Positions 9,950 to 23,440 of a DNA stretch of 64,000 nucleotides are shown one piece after another. Where the stretch lies: positions 160,349,455 to 160,413,454 of the forward strand of contig CM062294.1 in assembly GCA_031216915.1 (NCBI GenBank). The letters run 5' to 3'. Numbering within the stretch: the stretch's first letter is position 1; each line of letters begins with the position of its first letter. This stretch comes from Pictodentalium vernedei (taxonomy: Eukaryota > Mollusca > Scaphopoda > Dentaliida > Dentaliidae). Under the pieces are notes generated by a model. It saw nothing but the letters and a program-made list of their open reading frames with translations. It made no database searches and had not been told where the DNA came from. Made by a program: the position numbers and the translations under genes.

Positions 9950-10375
9950 TCGGCCATTATCGATTCCTTTGACTACTTGTTAGAGAAAGCCGCAATTGTT
10001 TGATAGTATGAAAATATATAAGTAATGCCTAGTTAAACATGGTGGTGCTCTGCGGACCCGACAAAATATGCACCCATTTGGTGTAACAGAGCTCGCAATG
10101 ACTTTAAAATGTATTTGCACATTTGGCTAAATGGGCTATAATCGGTTTCTTTGACTACTTGTTAGAGAAATGGTTAATTGGCTTGGCATTCCCTATTGCA
10201 ACAGTGGGTGCCTTTCTGAAAAGATATGCACCCATTTTGGGCCAAAAGACTCCTAAAAAGGGTTCTAACATTTTTTTCTTCAAGACCTATCATCAGGTTT
10301 GTCTGATTTCTTGTTAGAGGAAGGTATTCCCAAAATAAATAGAGGGTGTCTTGCTAACCCAAGTGGTGCTGTGCG

Positions 10376-10389
10376 CCCCCCCCCCCCCC
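10376..10389. repeat. C14 tract in a satellite unit
   Basis: Fourteen C at the position where most units have gggcccccc. A similar expansion occurs near 11515-11529. Confidence 0.85.
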
Positions 10390-13300
10390 ACACACAAAGC
10401 TCCCCAAGATAGTACTGAAGTGTACAAAAAGGGACAATCTTATCCATATTCCCCAAATTTATAGATGGTGCCTTGAGAAACATATTGGTGCTTGCGACCT
10501 CCCCTCCCCCAAAATATGCACCCCTTTTGTGTCATAAGGCTCCCAAAAAACGGTGCTGTCAATTTTTGCTTTACAGTCTATTATCGGTTTTGTGTGAAAT
10601 CGTAGAGAAAGGGTCAATTAGCTCGGTATTCCCGAAATAAAAAGTAGGTGCCTTGCTAACCACACCAAATTTTGCACCCTTCTGGATCCACAAAACATCC
10701 CAAACAAGGAAGGTAAATGTTTTTTGTTATATCGGCTATTATCGGTTTTCCCACTGGTTGTTAACGAAAAGGCATTCTGCTTGGTATTTTCCAAATTTAT
10801 AGATGGTGCCTTGGGAAGCATAGTGTTGCTCTGCTGGCCCCACAAAATATGCACCCTTTTATGCCATAAGGCTCCAAAAAAGGGTTCTGTCATTTTTCGC
10901 TGTACAGTCCATTATCGGATTGTGCGAACTCTTGTTAGAGAAAGGGTCAATTAGCTCAATATTCCCGAAATAAACGATCGGTGTCTTGCTAACCACAGTG
11001 GTTCAGTGAGGCCTCCCAAATGTTACACTCTTCCGGGTCCACAAACCATCCCAAAAAAGGAAAGGAAATGTTTTTGTTATATGCGCTATTATCAGTTTTT
11101 CGTGCTAGTTAGCGAAAGAGGCAATCTGTTTGGAATTCACCAGATTTATATATGGTGCCCTTGGAAGCATAGGAGTGCTCTGCGGGTCCCACAAAATTTG
11201 CACCCCTTTTGTACCATAAGTGTTTTTGTTACATGAGCTAATATCAGTTTTTCTCGCTGTTCGTTAGCGAATGGCGCAATCTGCTTGGTATTCTTCAAAT
11301 TTACAGAAGATGCCTAGGGAAGCAGAGTGGTGCTCTGCGGGCCCGCCAATATATGCACCACTTTTGTTCCATAAGGCTCCCAAATAGAGTTCTGTCATTT
11401 TTTGCTTTACAGTCTATTTTTGGTTCGTGTGAAATCTTATTCGAGAAAGGGTCAATTAGCTCAGTATTCCCGAAATATACAGCAGGTCTCTTGCTAAGCA
11501 CAGTGGTTCTGAGCGCCCCCCCCCCCCCCGCCCAAAGTTTGGACCCTTCCGGGTCGACAAAGCATCCCAAGAAACAAAGGGAAATGTTTTTGTTTTATGA
11601 GCTATTATCAGTTTTTCTTGCTTTTGTTAGTGAAGGGGCAATCTGATTGGTATTCTTTGTAGATGGCGCCTTGGGAAGCATAGTGGTGCTTTGCAAGCCC
11701 CAGAAATATGCACCCTTTTGTGTCATAAGACTCCCAAAAAGGAATATACAATCTATTATCAGTTTGGGTGAAATGATGTTGGAGAAAAGCGTCAATTAGC
11801 TCAGTATTTCCGAAATAAACTGTAGGTGCCTTGCTAACCATAGTGGTTCTGTGCAACCTCCCCTCCCCCCAAATTGTGCACCTTTCTGGGTCCACAACCC
11901 ATCCCCTAAAAGGAAGGGAAAGGATTTTATTATATGACCAGTTATCAGGTTTTCTGACTGTTTCTTAAGGAAAGGGGCAATCTGCTTTGTATTCTCCAAA
12001 TTTATAGATGGTGCCTTCAGAAGCATGGCGGTGCTCTGGGGTCCCTCAAAGTATGCACCACATTTGTGCCATAAGGTCCCCCAAAGGGGTTCTCTCAGTA
12101 TTGGATTTAGAATCTATTATCGATTTGCCTGAAATCTTGTTAGAGAAAGGGTCAATTATATTGTTTTTTTTCAAAATAAACATTAGGTGTCTTGCTAACC
12201 ACAGTGGTTCTGTGCGGGCCTCCCAAATTGTGCACCCTTCAGGGTATACAAAGCATCCCAAAAAAGGAAAGCAGCTATTTTGTTATGAAGTATGGCGGTG
12301 CTCTGCGGGTCCCTCAAAATATGCACCCCTGTTGTGCCATAAGGACGCCAAATGGGGATGGTTCTCTCATTATTGGATGTAGAATCTGTTATCGGTTTAT
12401 CTGAAATATAGTTAGGGAAAGGGCCCATTAGCACGATATTCCCGAACGAAACAGTGGGTTTCTTGCCAACCACAGTGGTTCTGTGCGAGCCCCCCAAATT
12501 GTGCACCCTTCTGGGTCCACAAAGCACCCCCAAAAAGGACAAAGTTTTTGTTATATGGGCTATTATCAATTTTCGTGACTGTTTATTAGCAAAAGGGGTA
12601 ATCTGCTTGGTATTCTCCAAATTTATAGATGGTGCCTTGGGAAGCAGTGTGGTGCTCTGCGGGCCCCCCTATATATGCACCACTTTTGTTCCATAAGGCT
12701 CCCAAAAAGGGTTCTGTAGTTTTATGCTATATAGTCTATTATCGGTTTGTGTGAAATCTTGTTAACGAAAGGGCCAATTAGCTCCGTATACCAGAAATAA
12801 ACAGTAGGTGTCTTGCTGACCATAGTGGTTCTCTGCGGGCCCCCTAATTTTGCACCCTTCTGGGTTCCCAAAACGACCCAAAAAAGGAAGGGAAATGTTT
12901 TTCTTATATGGGCTATTATCAATTTTTCTCGCTGTTCTTTCGCGAATGGGGCAATCTGCTTGGTACTCTCAAAATTTATAGAAGATGCCTTGGCAAGCAT
13001 AGTGGTGCTCTGCGGGGCCCCCAAAATATGCACCACTTTTGTTCCATAAGGCTCCCAAAAAGGGATCTGTAGTTTTATGCTTTGTAGTCTATTATCGGTT
13101 TGTGTGAAATCTTGTTAACGAAAGGGCCAATTAGCTCGGTATTCCAGAAATAAACAGTAGGTGCCTTGCTGACCACAATTGTTCTGTGCGGGCCCCCCAA
13201 ATTTTGCACCCTTCTGGGTCCCCAAAGCGACCCAAAAAAGGAAGGGAAATGTTTTTTCTAAAATGGGCTATTATCAATTTTTCTCGCTGTTCTTTAGCGA

Positions 13301-16300
13301 ATGGGGCAATCTGCTTGGTCTTCTCCAAATTTATAGAAGATGCCTTGGCAAGTATAGTGGTGCTCTGCGGGCCCCCCAAAATATGCACCACTTTTGTTCC
13401 ATAAGGCTCCCAAGAATGGTTCTGTAGTTTTATGCTTTATAGACTATTATCGGTTTGTGTCAAATCTTGTTAATGAAAGGTCCAATTAGCTCCGTATTCC
13501 AGAAATAAACAGTAGGTGTCTTGCTGACCACAGTGGTTCTCTGCGGGCCCCCCAAATTTTGCACCCTTCTGGGTCCCCAAAACGACCCAAAAAAGGAAGG
13601 GAAATGTTTTTCTTATATGGGCTATTATCAATTTTTCTCGCTGTTCTTTCGCGAATGGAGCAATCTGCTTGGTATTCTTCAAATTTATAGAAGATGCCTT
13701 GGCAAGTATAGTGGTGCTGTGCGGGCCCCCCAAAATATGCACCACTTTTGTTTCAATAGGCTCCGAAAAAGGGTTTTGTAGTTTTATGCTCTGTAGTCTA
13801 TTACCAGTTTGTGTGAAATCTTGTTAATGAAAGGGTTAATTAGCTCGGTATTCCAGAAATAAACAGTAGGTGTCTTGCTAACCACAGTGGTTCTGTGCGG
13901 GCCCTCCAAACTGTGCGCCCTTCTGGGTCCATAAAGCGACCCAAAAAATGAAGAGAAGTGTTTTTGTTATAAGAGCTAATATTAGTTTTTCTCGCTGTTC
14001 GTTAGAGAATGGGGCAATCTGTTTGGTATTCTCCAAATTTACAGAAGATTCCTTTAGCGAATGGGGCAATCTACTTGGTATTCTCCAAATTTACAGAAGA
14101 TTCCTTTGGAAGCAGAGTGGTGCTCTGCGGGCCCCCCAATATATGCACCACTTTTGTTCCATAAGGATCCCAAAAAGGGTTCTGTAGTTTTATAGTCTAT
14201 TATCGGTTTGTGTGAAATCTTGTTAACGAAAGGGCCAATTAGCTCGGTATTCCAGAAATAAACAGTAGGTGTTTTGCTGACCACAGTGGTTCTGTGTGGG
14301 CCCCCCAAATTTTGCACCATTCTGGGTCCCCAAAGCGACCCAAAAAAGGAAGGGAATGTTTTTCTTATATGGGCTATTATCAATTTTTCTCGCTGTTCTT
14401 TCGCGAATGGGGCAATCTGCTTGGTATTCTCCAAATTTATAGAAGATGCCTTGTCAAGCATAGTGGTGCTCTGCGGGCCCCCTAAAATATGCACCACTTT
14501 TGTTCCAAAAGGCTCCCAAAAAGGGTTCTGTAGTTTTACGCTTTGTAGTCTGTTATTGGTTTGTGTGAAATCTTGTTAATGAAAGGGTCAATTAGCCCGG
14601 TATTCCAGAAATAAACAGTAGGTGTCTTGCTAACCACAGTGGTTCTGTGCGGGCCCCCCAAATTTTGCACCCTTCTGGGGTCACAAAACGACCCAAAAAA
14701 GGAGGGGAAATAAATGTTTTTGTTATGTGGGCTTTTATCAGTTTTTCTGGCAGTTCGTTAGCGAAAGATGCAATCTGCTTTGTATTCTCCAAATCTATAG
14801 AAGATGTCTTGGCAAGTATAGTGGTGCTCTGTAGGCCCCCCAAAATATGCACCACTTTTGTTCCATAAGGCTCCGAAATGGGTTTCGTAGAATTATGCTT
14901 TAAAGTCACTTATCAGTTTGTGTGAAATCTTGTTAACGAAAGGGCCAATTAACTCGGTATTCCAGAAATAAACAGTAGGTGTCTTGCAGACCACAGTGGT
15001 TCTCTCCGGCCCCCCCAAATTTTGCACCCTTCTGGGCTCACAAAGCGACCCCAAAAAGGAAGGGAAATGTTTTGGTTATGTGGGCTTTTATCAGTTTTTC
15101 TGGCTGTTCGTTAGTGAATTGGGCTATCTGCTTGGTATTTTCCAAATTTACAGAAGGTGCCTTGGGAAGCATAGTGGTGCTCTGCGGGCCCTCCAAAATA
15201 TGCACCACTTTTGTTCCATAAGGCTCCCAAAAGGGGTTCTGTAGTTTTATGCTTTATAGTCTATTATCGGTTTGTGTGAAATCTTGTTAAAGAAAGGGCC
15301 AATTAGCGCGGTGGTCGAGAAAAAAAAACAGTAGGTGTCCTGCTGACCACAGTGGTTCTGTGCGGGCCCCCCAAATTTTGCACCCTTCTGGGTCCCCAAA
15401 GCGACCCAAAAAAGGAAGGGAAATGTTTTTCTAAAATGGGCTATTATCAATTTTTCTCGCTGTTCTTTCGCGAATGGGGCAATCTGCTTGGTATTCTCCA
15501 AATTTATAGACGATGCCTTGGCAAGCATAGTGGTGCTGTGCGGGCCCATCAAAATACGCACCACTTTTGTTCCATAAGGCTCCCAAAAAGGGTTCTGTAG
15601 TTTTATGCTTTGTAGTCAAATATCGGTTTGTGTGAAATCTTGTTAACGAAAGGGCCAATTAACTCGGTATTCCAGAAATAAACAGTAGGTGTCTTGCAGA
15701 CCACAGTGGTTCTCTCCGGCCCCCCAAATTTTGCACCCTTCTGGGCTCACAAAGCGACCCAGAAAAGGAAGGGAAATGTTTTTGTAATGTGGGCTTTTAT
15801 CAGTTTTTCTGGCTGTTCGTTAGTGAATTGGGCAATCTGCTTGGTATTTTCCAAATTTATAGAAGGTGCCTTGGCAAGCATAGTGGTGCTCTGCGGGCCC
15901 TCCAAAATATGCACCACTTTTGTTCCATAAGGCTCCCAAAAAGGGTTCTGTAGTTTTATGCTTTATAGTCTATTATCGGTTTGTGTGAAAGCTTGTTAAC
16001 GAAAGGGCCAATTAGCTCGGTATTCCAGAAATAAACAGTAGGTGTCTTGCTGACCACAGTGGTTCTGTGCGGGCCCCCCCCCAAATTTTGCACCCTTCTG
16101 GGTCCCCAAAGCGACCCAAAAAAGGAAGGGAAATGTTTTTCTTATATGGGCTATTATCAATTTTTCGGGAAAGGGTCAATCTGCTTGGTATTCTGCAAAT
16201 TTATAGAAGATGCTTGGCAAGCATAGTGGTGCTCTGCGGGCCCCCTGAAATATGCACCACTTTTGTTCCATAAGGCTCCCAAAAAGGGTTCGGTAGTTTT

Positions 16301-18814
16301 ACGCTTTGTAGTCTATTATCATTTTGTGTGAAATCTTAATGAAAGGGTCAATTAGCCCGGTATTCCAGAAATAAACAGTAGGTGTCTTGCTAACCACAGT
16401 GGTTCTGTGTGGGGCCCCCCAAATTTTGCACCCTTCTGGGGTCACTAAACGACCCAAAAAAGGAGGGGAAATGTTTTTGTTATGTGGGCTTTTATCAGTT
16501 TTTCTGGCTCTTCATTAGCGAAAGGCGCAATATGCTTGGTATTCTCCAAATCTATAAAAGATGTCTTGGCAAGTATAGTGGTGCTCTGCGGGCCCTCCAA
16601 AATATGCACCACTTTTGTTCCATAAGGCTCCGAAAAAGGGTTTTGTAGAATTATGCTTTAAAGTCTCTTATCAGTTTGTGTGAAATCTTTTTAATGAAGG
16701 GGTCAATTAGCTCGGTATTCCACAAATAAACAGTAGGTGTCTTGCCAACCACAGTGGTTCTGTGCGGGCTCCCCAAATTTTGCGCCCTTCTGGGTCCACA
16801 AAGCGACCCAAAAAAGGAAAGGAAGTGTTTTTGTTATATGAGCTAATATCAGTTTTTCTCGCTGTTCGTTAGCGAATGGGGCAATCTGCTTGGTATTCTC
16901 CAAATTTACAGAAGAGGCCTTGGGAAGCAGAGTGGTGCTCTGCGGGCCCCCCAATATATGCACCACTTTTGTTCCATAAGGCTCCCAAAAAGGGTTCTGT
17001 AGTTTTATGCTTTGTAGTCTATTATCAGTTTGTGTGAAATCTTATTAACGAAAGGGCCAATTAGCTCGGTATTCCAGAAATAAACAGTAGGTGTCTTGCT
17101 GACCACAGTGGTTCTGTGCCGGCCCCCCGAATTTTGCACCCTTCTGGGTCCCCAAAGCGACCCAGAAAAGGAAGGAAAATGTTTTTCTAAAATTGGCTAT
17201 TATCAATTTTTCTCGCTGTTCTTTCGCGAATGGGGCAATCTGCTTGGTATTCTCCAAATTTATAGAATATGCATTGGCAAGTATAGTGGTACTCTGCGGG
17301 CCTCCCAAAATATGCACCACTTTTGTTCCATAAGGCTCCCAAGAAGGGTTCTGTAGTTTTATGCCTTATAGTCTATTATCGGTTTGTGTCAAATCTTGTT
17401 AATGAAAGGTCCAATTAGCTCCGTATTCCATAAATAAACAGTAGGTGTCTTGCTGACCACAGTGGTTCAGTGCGGGCCCCCCCAAATTTTGCACCCTTCT
17501 GGGTCCACAAAGCGACCCAAAAAAGGATGGGAAATGTTTTTGTTATATGGCCTAAAATGAATTTTTCTCGTTGTTCGTTCGTGAATGGGGCAATCTACTT
17601 GGTATTCTCCAAATCTATAGAAGATGCCTTGGCAAGTATAGTGGCGCTCTGCGGGCCCCCCAAAATATGCACCACTTTTGTTCCATAAGGCTCCGAAAAA
17701 GGGTTTTGTAGTTTTATGCTTTATAGCCTATTATCGGTTTGTGTGAAATCTTGTTAATGAAGGGGTCAATTAGCTCGGTATTCCAGAAATAAACAGTAGG
17801 TGTTTTGCCAACCACAGTGGTTCTGTGCGGGCCCCCCAAATTTTGCGCCCTTCTGGGTCCACAAAGCGACCCAAAAAAGGAAGGGAAGTGTTTTTGTTAT
17901 ATGAGCTAATATCAGTTTTTCTCGCTGTTCGTTAGGGAATGGGGCAATCTGCTTGGTATTCTCCAAATTTACAGTATATGCCTTGGGAAGCAGAGTGGTG
18001 TTCTGCGGGCCCCGCAATATAGGCACCACTTTTGTTCCATAAGGCTCCCAAAAAGGGTTCTGTAGTTTTATGCTTTGTAGTCTATTATCGGTTTGTGTGA
18101 AATCTTGTTAAGGAAAGGGCCAATTAGCTCAGTATTCCAGAAATAAACAGTAGGTGTCTTGCTGACCACAGTGGTTCTTCGTGGGCCCCCCAAATTTTGC
18201 ACCCTTCTGGGCACACAGAGCGACCCAAAAAAGGAAGGGAAATGTTTTTGTTATGTGGGCTTTTATTAGTTTTTCTGGCTGTTCCTTAGTGAATTGGGCA
18301 ATCTGCTTGGTATTTTCCAAATTTACAGAAGGTGCCTTGGGAAGCATAGTGGCGCTCTGCGGGCCTCCAAAATATGCACCACTTTTGTTCCATAAGGCTC
18401 CCAAAAAGGGTTCTGTAGTTTTATGCTTTATAGTCTATTATCGGTTTGTGCGAAATCTTGTTAACGAAAGGGCCAATTAGCTCGGTATTCCAGAAATAAA
18501 CCGTAGGTGTCTTGCTGACCACAGTGGTTCTGTGCGGGCCCCCCAAATTTTGCACCCTTCTGGGCTCACAGAGCGACCCAAAAAAGGAAGGGAAATGTTT
18601 TTGTTATGTGGGCTTTTATCAGTTTTTCTGGGTGTTCGTTAGTGAATTGGGCAATCTGCTTGGTATTTTCCAAATTTACAGAAGGTGCCTTGGGAAACAT
18701 AGTGGTGCTCTGCGGGCCCTCCAAAATATGCACCACTTTTGTTCCATAAGGCTCCCAAAAAGGGTTCTGTAGTTTTATGCTTAAAAGTCTATTATCGGTT
18801 TGTGTGAAATCTTG

Positions 18815-21800
18815 TTAACGAAAGGGCCAATTAGCTCGGTATTCCAGAAATAAACAGTAGGTGTCTTGCTGACCACAGTGGTTCTGTGCGGGCCCCACAA
18901 ATTTTGCACCCTTCTGGGTCCCCAAAGCGACCCAAAAAAGGTAGGGAAATGTTTTTCTTATATGGGCTATTATCAATTTTTCTAGCAGTTCTTTCGCGAA
19001 CGGGGAAATCTGCTTGGTATTCTCCAAATTTATAGAAGATGCCTTGGCAAGCATAGTGGTGCTCTGTGGGCCCCCTGAAATATGCACCACTTTTGTTCCA
19101 TAAGGCTCCCAAAAAGGGTTCTGTAGTTTTACGCTTTATAGTCTATTGTCGGTTTGTGTGAAATCTTGTTAATGAAAGGGTCAATTAGCCCGGTATTCCA
19201 GAAATAAACAGTAGGTGTCTTGCTAACCACAGTGATTCTGTGCGGGCCCCCCAAATTTGGCTCCTTTCTGGGGTCACTAAACGACCCAAAAAAGGAGGGG
19301 AAATGTTTTTGTTATGTGGGCTTTTATTAGTTTTTCGGGCTGTTCGTTAGCGAAAGGTGCAATCTGCTTGGTATTCTCCAAATGTATAGAAGATGTCTTG
19401 GTAAGTATAGTGGTGCTCTGCGGGCCCCCCAAAATATGCACCACTTTTGTTCCATAAGGCTCTGAAAAAGGGTTTTGCAGAATTATGCTTTAAAGTCTCT
19501 TATCAGTTTGTGTGACATCTTTTTAATGAAGGGGTCAATTAGCTCGGTATTCCACAAATAAACAGTAGGTGTCTTGCCAACAACAGTGGTTCTGTGCGGG
19601 CCGCCCACATTTCGTGCCCTTCTGGGTCCACAAAGCGACCCAAAAAAGGAAAGGAAGTGTTTTGTTATATGAGCTAATATACGTTTTTCTCGCTGTTCGT
19701 TAGCAAATGGGGCAATCTGCTTGGTATCCTCCAATTTTACAGAAGATGCCTTGGGAAGCAGAGTGGTTCTCTGCGGGCCCCCAATATATGCACCACTTTT
19801 GTTCCATAAGGCTCCCAAAAAGGGTTCTGTAGTTTTTGTGCTTTGTAGTCTATTATCAGTTTGTGTGAAATCTTGTTAACGAAAGGGCCAATTAGCTCGG
19901 TATTCCAGAAATAAACAGTAGGTGTCTTGCTGACCACAGTGGTTCTGTGCGGGCCCCACAAATTTTGCACCCTTCTGGGTCCCCAAAGCGACCCAAAAAA
20001 GGTAGGGAAATGTTTTTCTTATATGGGCTATTATCAATTTTTCCAGCAGTTCTTTCGCGAACAGGGAAATCTGCTTGGTATTCTCCGAATTTATAGAAGA
20101 TGCCTTGGCAAGCATAGTGCTGCTCTGTGGGCCCCCTGAAATATGCACCACTTTTGTTCCATAAGGCTCCCAAAAAGGGTTCTGTAGTTTTACGCTTTAT
20201 AGTCTATTATCGGTTTGTGTGAAATCTTGTTAATGAAAGGGTCAATTAGCCCGGTATTCCAGAAATAAACAGTAGGTGTCTTGCTAACCACAGTGATTCT
20301 GTGCGGGCCCCCCAAATTTTGCTCCTTTCTGGGGTCACTAAACGACCCAAAAAAGGAGGGGAAAGTTTTTGTTATGTGGACTTTTATCAGTTTTTCTGGC
20401 TGTTCGTTAGCGAAAGGTGCAATCTGCTTGGTATTCTCCAAATCTATAGAAGATGTCTTGGCAAGTATAGTGGTGCTCTGCGGGCCCCCCAAAATATGCA
20501 CCACTTTTGTTCCATAAGGCTCTGAAAAAGGGTTTTGTAGAATTATGCTTTAAAGTCTCTTATCAGTTTGAATGAAATCTTTTTAATGAAGGGGTCAATT
20601 AGCTCGGTATTCCACAAATAAACAGTAGGTGTCTTGCCAACCACAGTGGTTCTGTGCGGGCCCCCCACATTTTGCGCCCTTCTGGGTCCACAAAGCGACC
20701 AAAAAAAGGAAAGGAAGTGTTTTTGGTATATGAGCTAATATCAGTTTTTCTCGCTGTTCGTTAGCGAATGGGGCAATCTGCTTGGTATTCTCCAAATTTA
20801 CAGAAGATGCCTTGGGAAGCAGAGTGGTGCTCTGCGGGCCCTCAATATATGCACCACTTTTGTTCTATAAGGCTCCCAAAAAGTGTTCTGTAGTTTTTGT
20901 GCTTTGTAGTCTATTATCAGTTTGTGTGAAATCTTGTTAACGAAAGTGCCAATTAGCTCGGTATTCCAGAAATAAACAGTAGGTGTCTTGCTGACCACAG
21001 TGGTTCTGTGCGGGCCCCCCAAATTTTGCACCCTTCTGGGTCCCCAAAGCGACCCAAAAAAGGAAGGGAAATGTTTTTCTAAAATGGGCTATTATCAATT
21101 TTACTCGCTGTTCTTTCGCGAATGGGGCAATCTGCTTGATATTCTCCAAATTTATAGAAGATGCCTTGGCAAGTATGGTGGTGCTCTGCGGGCCCCCTGA
21201 AATATGCACCACTTTTGTTCCATAAGGCTCCCAAAAAGGGTTCTGTAGTTTTACGCTTTATAGTCTATTATCGGTTTGTGTGAAATCTTGTTAATGAAAG
21301 GGTCAATTAGCCCGGTATTCCAGAAATAAACAGTAGGTGTCTTGCTAACCACAGTGATTTTGTGCGGCCCCCCCTCCCCAAATTTTGCACCTTTCTGGGG
21401 TCACTAAACGACCCAAAAAAGGAGGGGAAATGTTTTTGTTATGTGGACTTTTATCAGTTTTTCTGGCTGTTCGTTAGCGAAAGGTGCAATCTGCTTGGTA
21501 TTCTCCAAATGTATAGAAGATGTCTTGGCAAGTATAGTGGTGCTCTGTGGGCCCCCCAAAATATGCACCACTTTTGTTCCATAAGGCTCTGAAAAAGGGT
21601 TTTGCAGAATTATGCTTTAAAGTCTCTTATCAGTTTGTGTGAAATCTTTTTAATGAAGGGGTCAATTAGCTCGGTATTCCACAAATGAACAGTAGGTGTC
21701 TTGCCAACCACAGTGGTTCTGTGCGGGCCCCCCACATTTTGTGCCCTTCTGGGTCCACAAAGCGACCCAAAAAAGGAAAGGAAGTGTTTTTGTTATATGA

Positions 21801-22020
21801 GCTAATATCAGTTTTTCTCGCTGTTCGTTAGCAAATGGGGCAATCTGCTTGGTATTCTCCAAATTTACAGAAGATGCCTTGGGAAGCGGAGTGGTGCTCT
21901 GCGGGCCCCCAATATATGCACCACTTTTGTTCCATAAGGCTCCCAAAAAGGGTTCTGTAGTTTTTGTGCTTTGTAATCTATTATCAGTTTGTGTGAAATC
22001 TTGTTAACGAAAGGGCCAAT
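18815..22020 (-). repeat. Trimeric higher-order repeat, ~1.06 kb x 3
   Basis: Diagnostic variants recur every third unit. The pair gccccacaaattttg plus aaaggtaggg is seen at about 18892-18944 and again about 1061 bp later at about 19953-20006. The tccacaaataaacag variant recurs near 19552, 20613 and 21680, and the ggggtcactaaacgacc variant near 19272, 20332 and 21398. Neighbouring units differ more than units three apart. The third block resembles the first two with some replaced variants (for example aaaggaaggg near 21058). Confidence 0.75.
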
Positions 22021-23440
22021 TAGTTCGGTATTCCAGAAATAAACAGTAGGTGTCTTGCTGACCACAGTGGTTCTGTGCGGGCCCCCCAAATTTTGCACCC
22101 TTCTGGGTCCCCAAAGCGACCCAAAAAAGGAAGGGAAATGTTTTTCTAAAATGGGCTATTATCAATTTTTCTCGCTGTTCTTTCGCGAATTGGGCAATCT
22201 GCTTGGTATTCTCCAAATTTATAGAAGATGCCTTGGCAAGTATAGTGGTGCTCTGCGGGCCCCCCAAAATATGCACCACTTTTGTTCCATAAGGCTCCCA
22301 AAAAGGGTTCTGTACTTTTATGCTTTATAGTCTATTATCGGTTTGAGTGAAATCTTGTTAATGAAAGGTCCAATTAGCTCCGTGTTCCAGAAATAAACAG
22401 TAGGTGTCTTGCTGACCACAGTGGTTCAGTGCGGGCCCCCAAATTTTGCACCCTTCTGGGTCCACAAAGCGACCCAAAAAAGGATGCGAAATGTTTTTCT
22501 TATAAGGCCTAATATGAATTTTTCTCGTTGTTCGTTCGTGAATGGGGCAATCTACTAGGTATTCTCCAAATCTAATGAAGATGCCTTGGCAAGTATAGTG
22601 GTGCTCTGCGGGCCCCCAAAATATGCACCACTTTTGTTCCATAAGGCTCCGAAAAGGGGTTTTGTAGTTTTATGCTTTATAGACTATTATCGGTTTGTGT
22701 GAAATCTTGCTAATGAAGGGGTTAATTAGCTTGGTATTCCATAAATAAACAATAGGTGTCTTGCCAACCACAGTGGTTCTGCGCGGGCCCCCCAAATTTG
22801 GCGCCCTTCTGGGTCCACAAAGCGACCCAAAAAAGAAGGGAAGTGTTTTTGTTATATGAACTAATATCAGTTTTTCTCGCTGTTCATTAGCGAATGGGGC
22901 AATCTGCTTGGTATTCTCCAAATATACAGAAGATGCCTTGGGAAGCAGAGTGGTGCTCTGCGGGCACCCCAATATATGCACCACTTTTGTTCCATAAGGC
23001 TCCCAAAAAGGGTTCTGTAGTTTTATGCTTTGTAGTCTATTATCGGTTTGTGTGAAATCTTGTAAAGGAAAGGGCCAATTAGCTCGGTATTCCAGAAATA
23101 AACAGTAGGTGTCTTGCTGACCACAGTGGTTCTCTGTGGGCCCCCCAAATTTTGCACCCTTCTGGGCTCACAAAGCGACCCAAAAAAGGAAGGGAAATGT
23201 TTTTGTTATGTGGGCATTTATCAGTTTTTCTGGCAGTTCATTAGTGAATTGGGCAATCTGCTTGGTATTTTCCAAATCTACAGAAGGTGCCCTGGGAAGC
23301 ATAGTGGTGCTCTGCGGGCCCTCCAAAATATGCACCACTTTTGTTCCATAAAGCTCCCAAAAAGGGTTCTGTAGTTTTATGCTTTATAGCCTATTATCGG
23401 TTTGTGTGAAATCTTGTTAACGAAAGGGCCAATTAGCTCT
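21660..23440 (-). repeat. Multi-unit block duplicated 3539 bp downstream (copy 1)
   Basis: Units here share private variants with units at 25199-26980. Examples are gctccgtgttccag (about 22377 and 25916), ctactaggtattctcc (about 22552 and 26091), gaaaggggttttgtag (about 22651 and 26190) and tggcagttcatt/tggctgttcatt (about 23231 and 26770). The offset is about 3539 bp, ten units of about 354 bp. Edges are approximate. Confidence 0.7.

Noticed and set aside
14054..14497. 147-codon minus-strand open frame spanning more than one satellite unit
   Set aside because: It arises where a length change keeps the frame open across a unit boundary. Neighbouring units break it, the opposite strand is also open, and no start context, domain or splice signal supports a gene.
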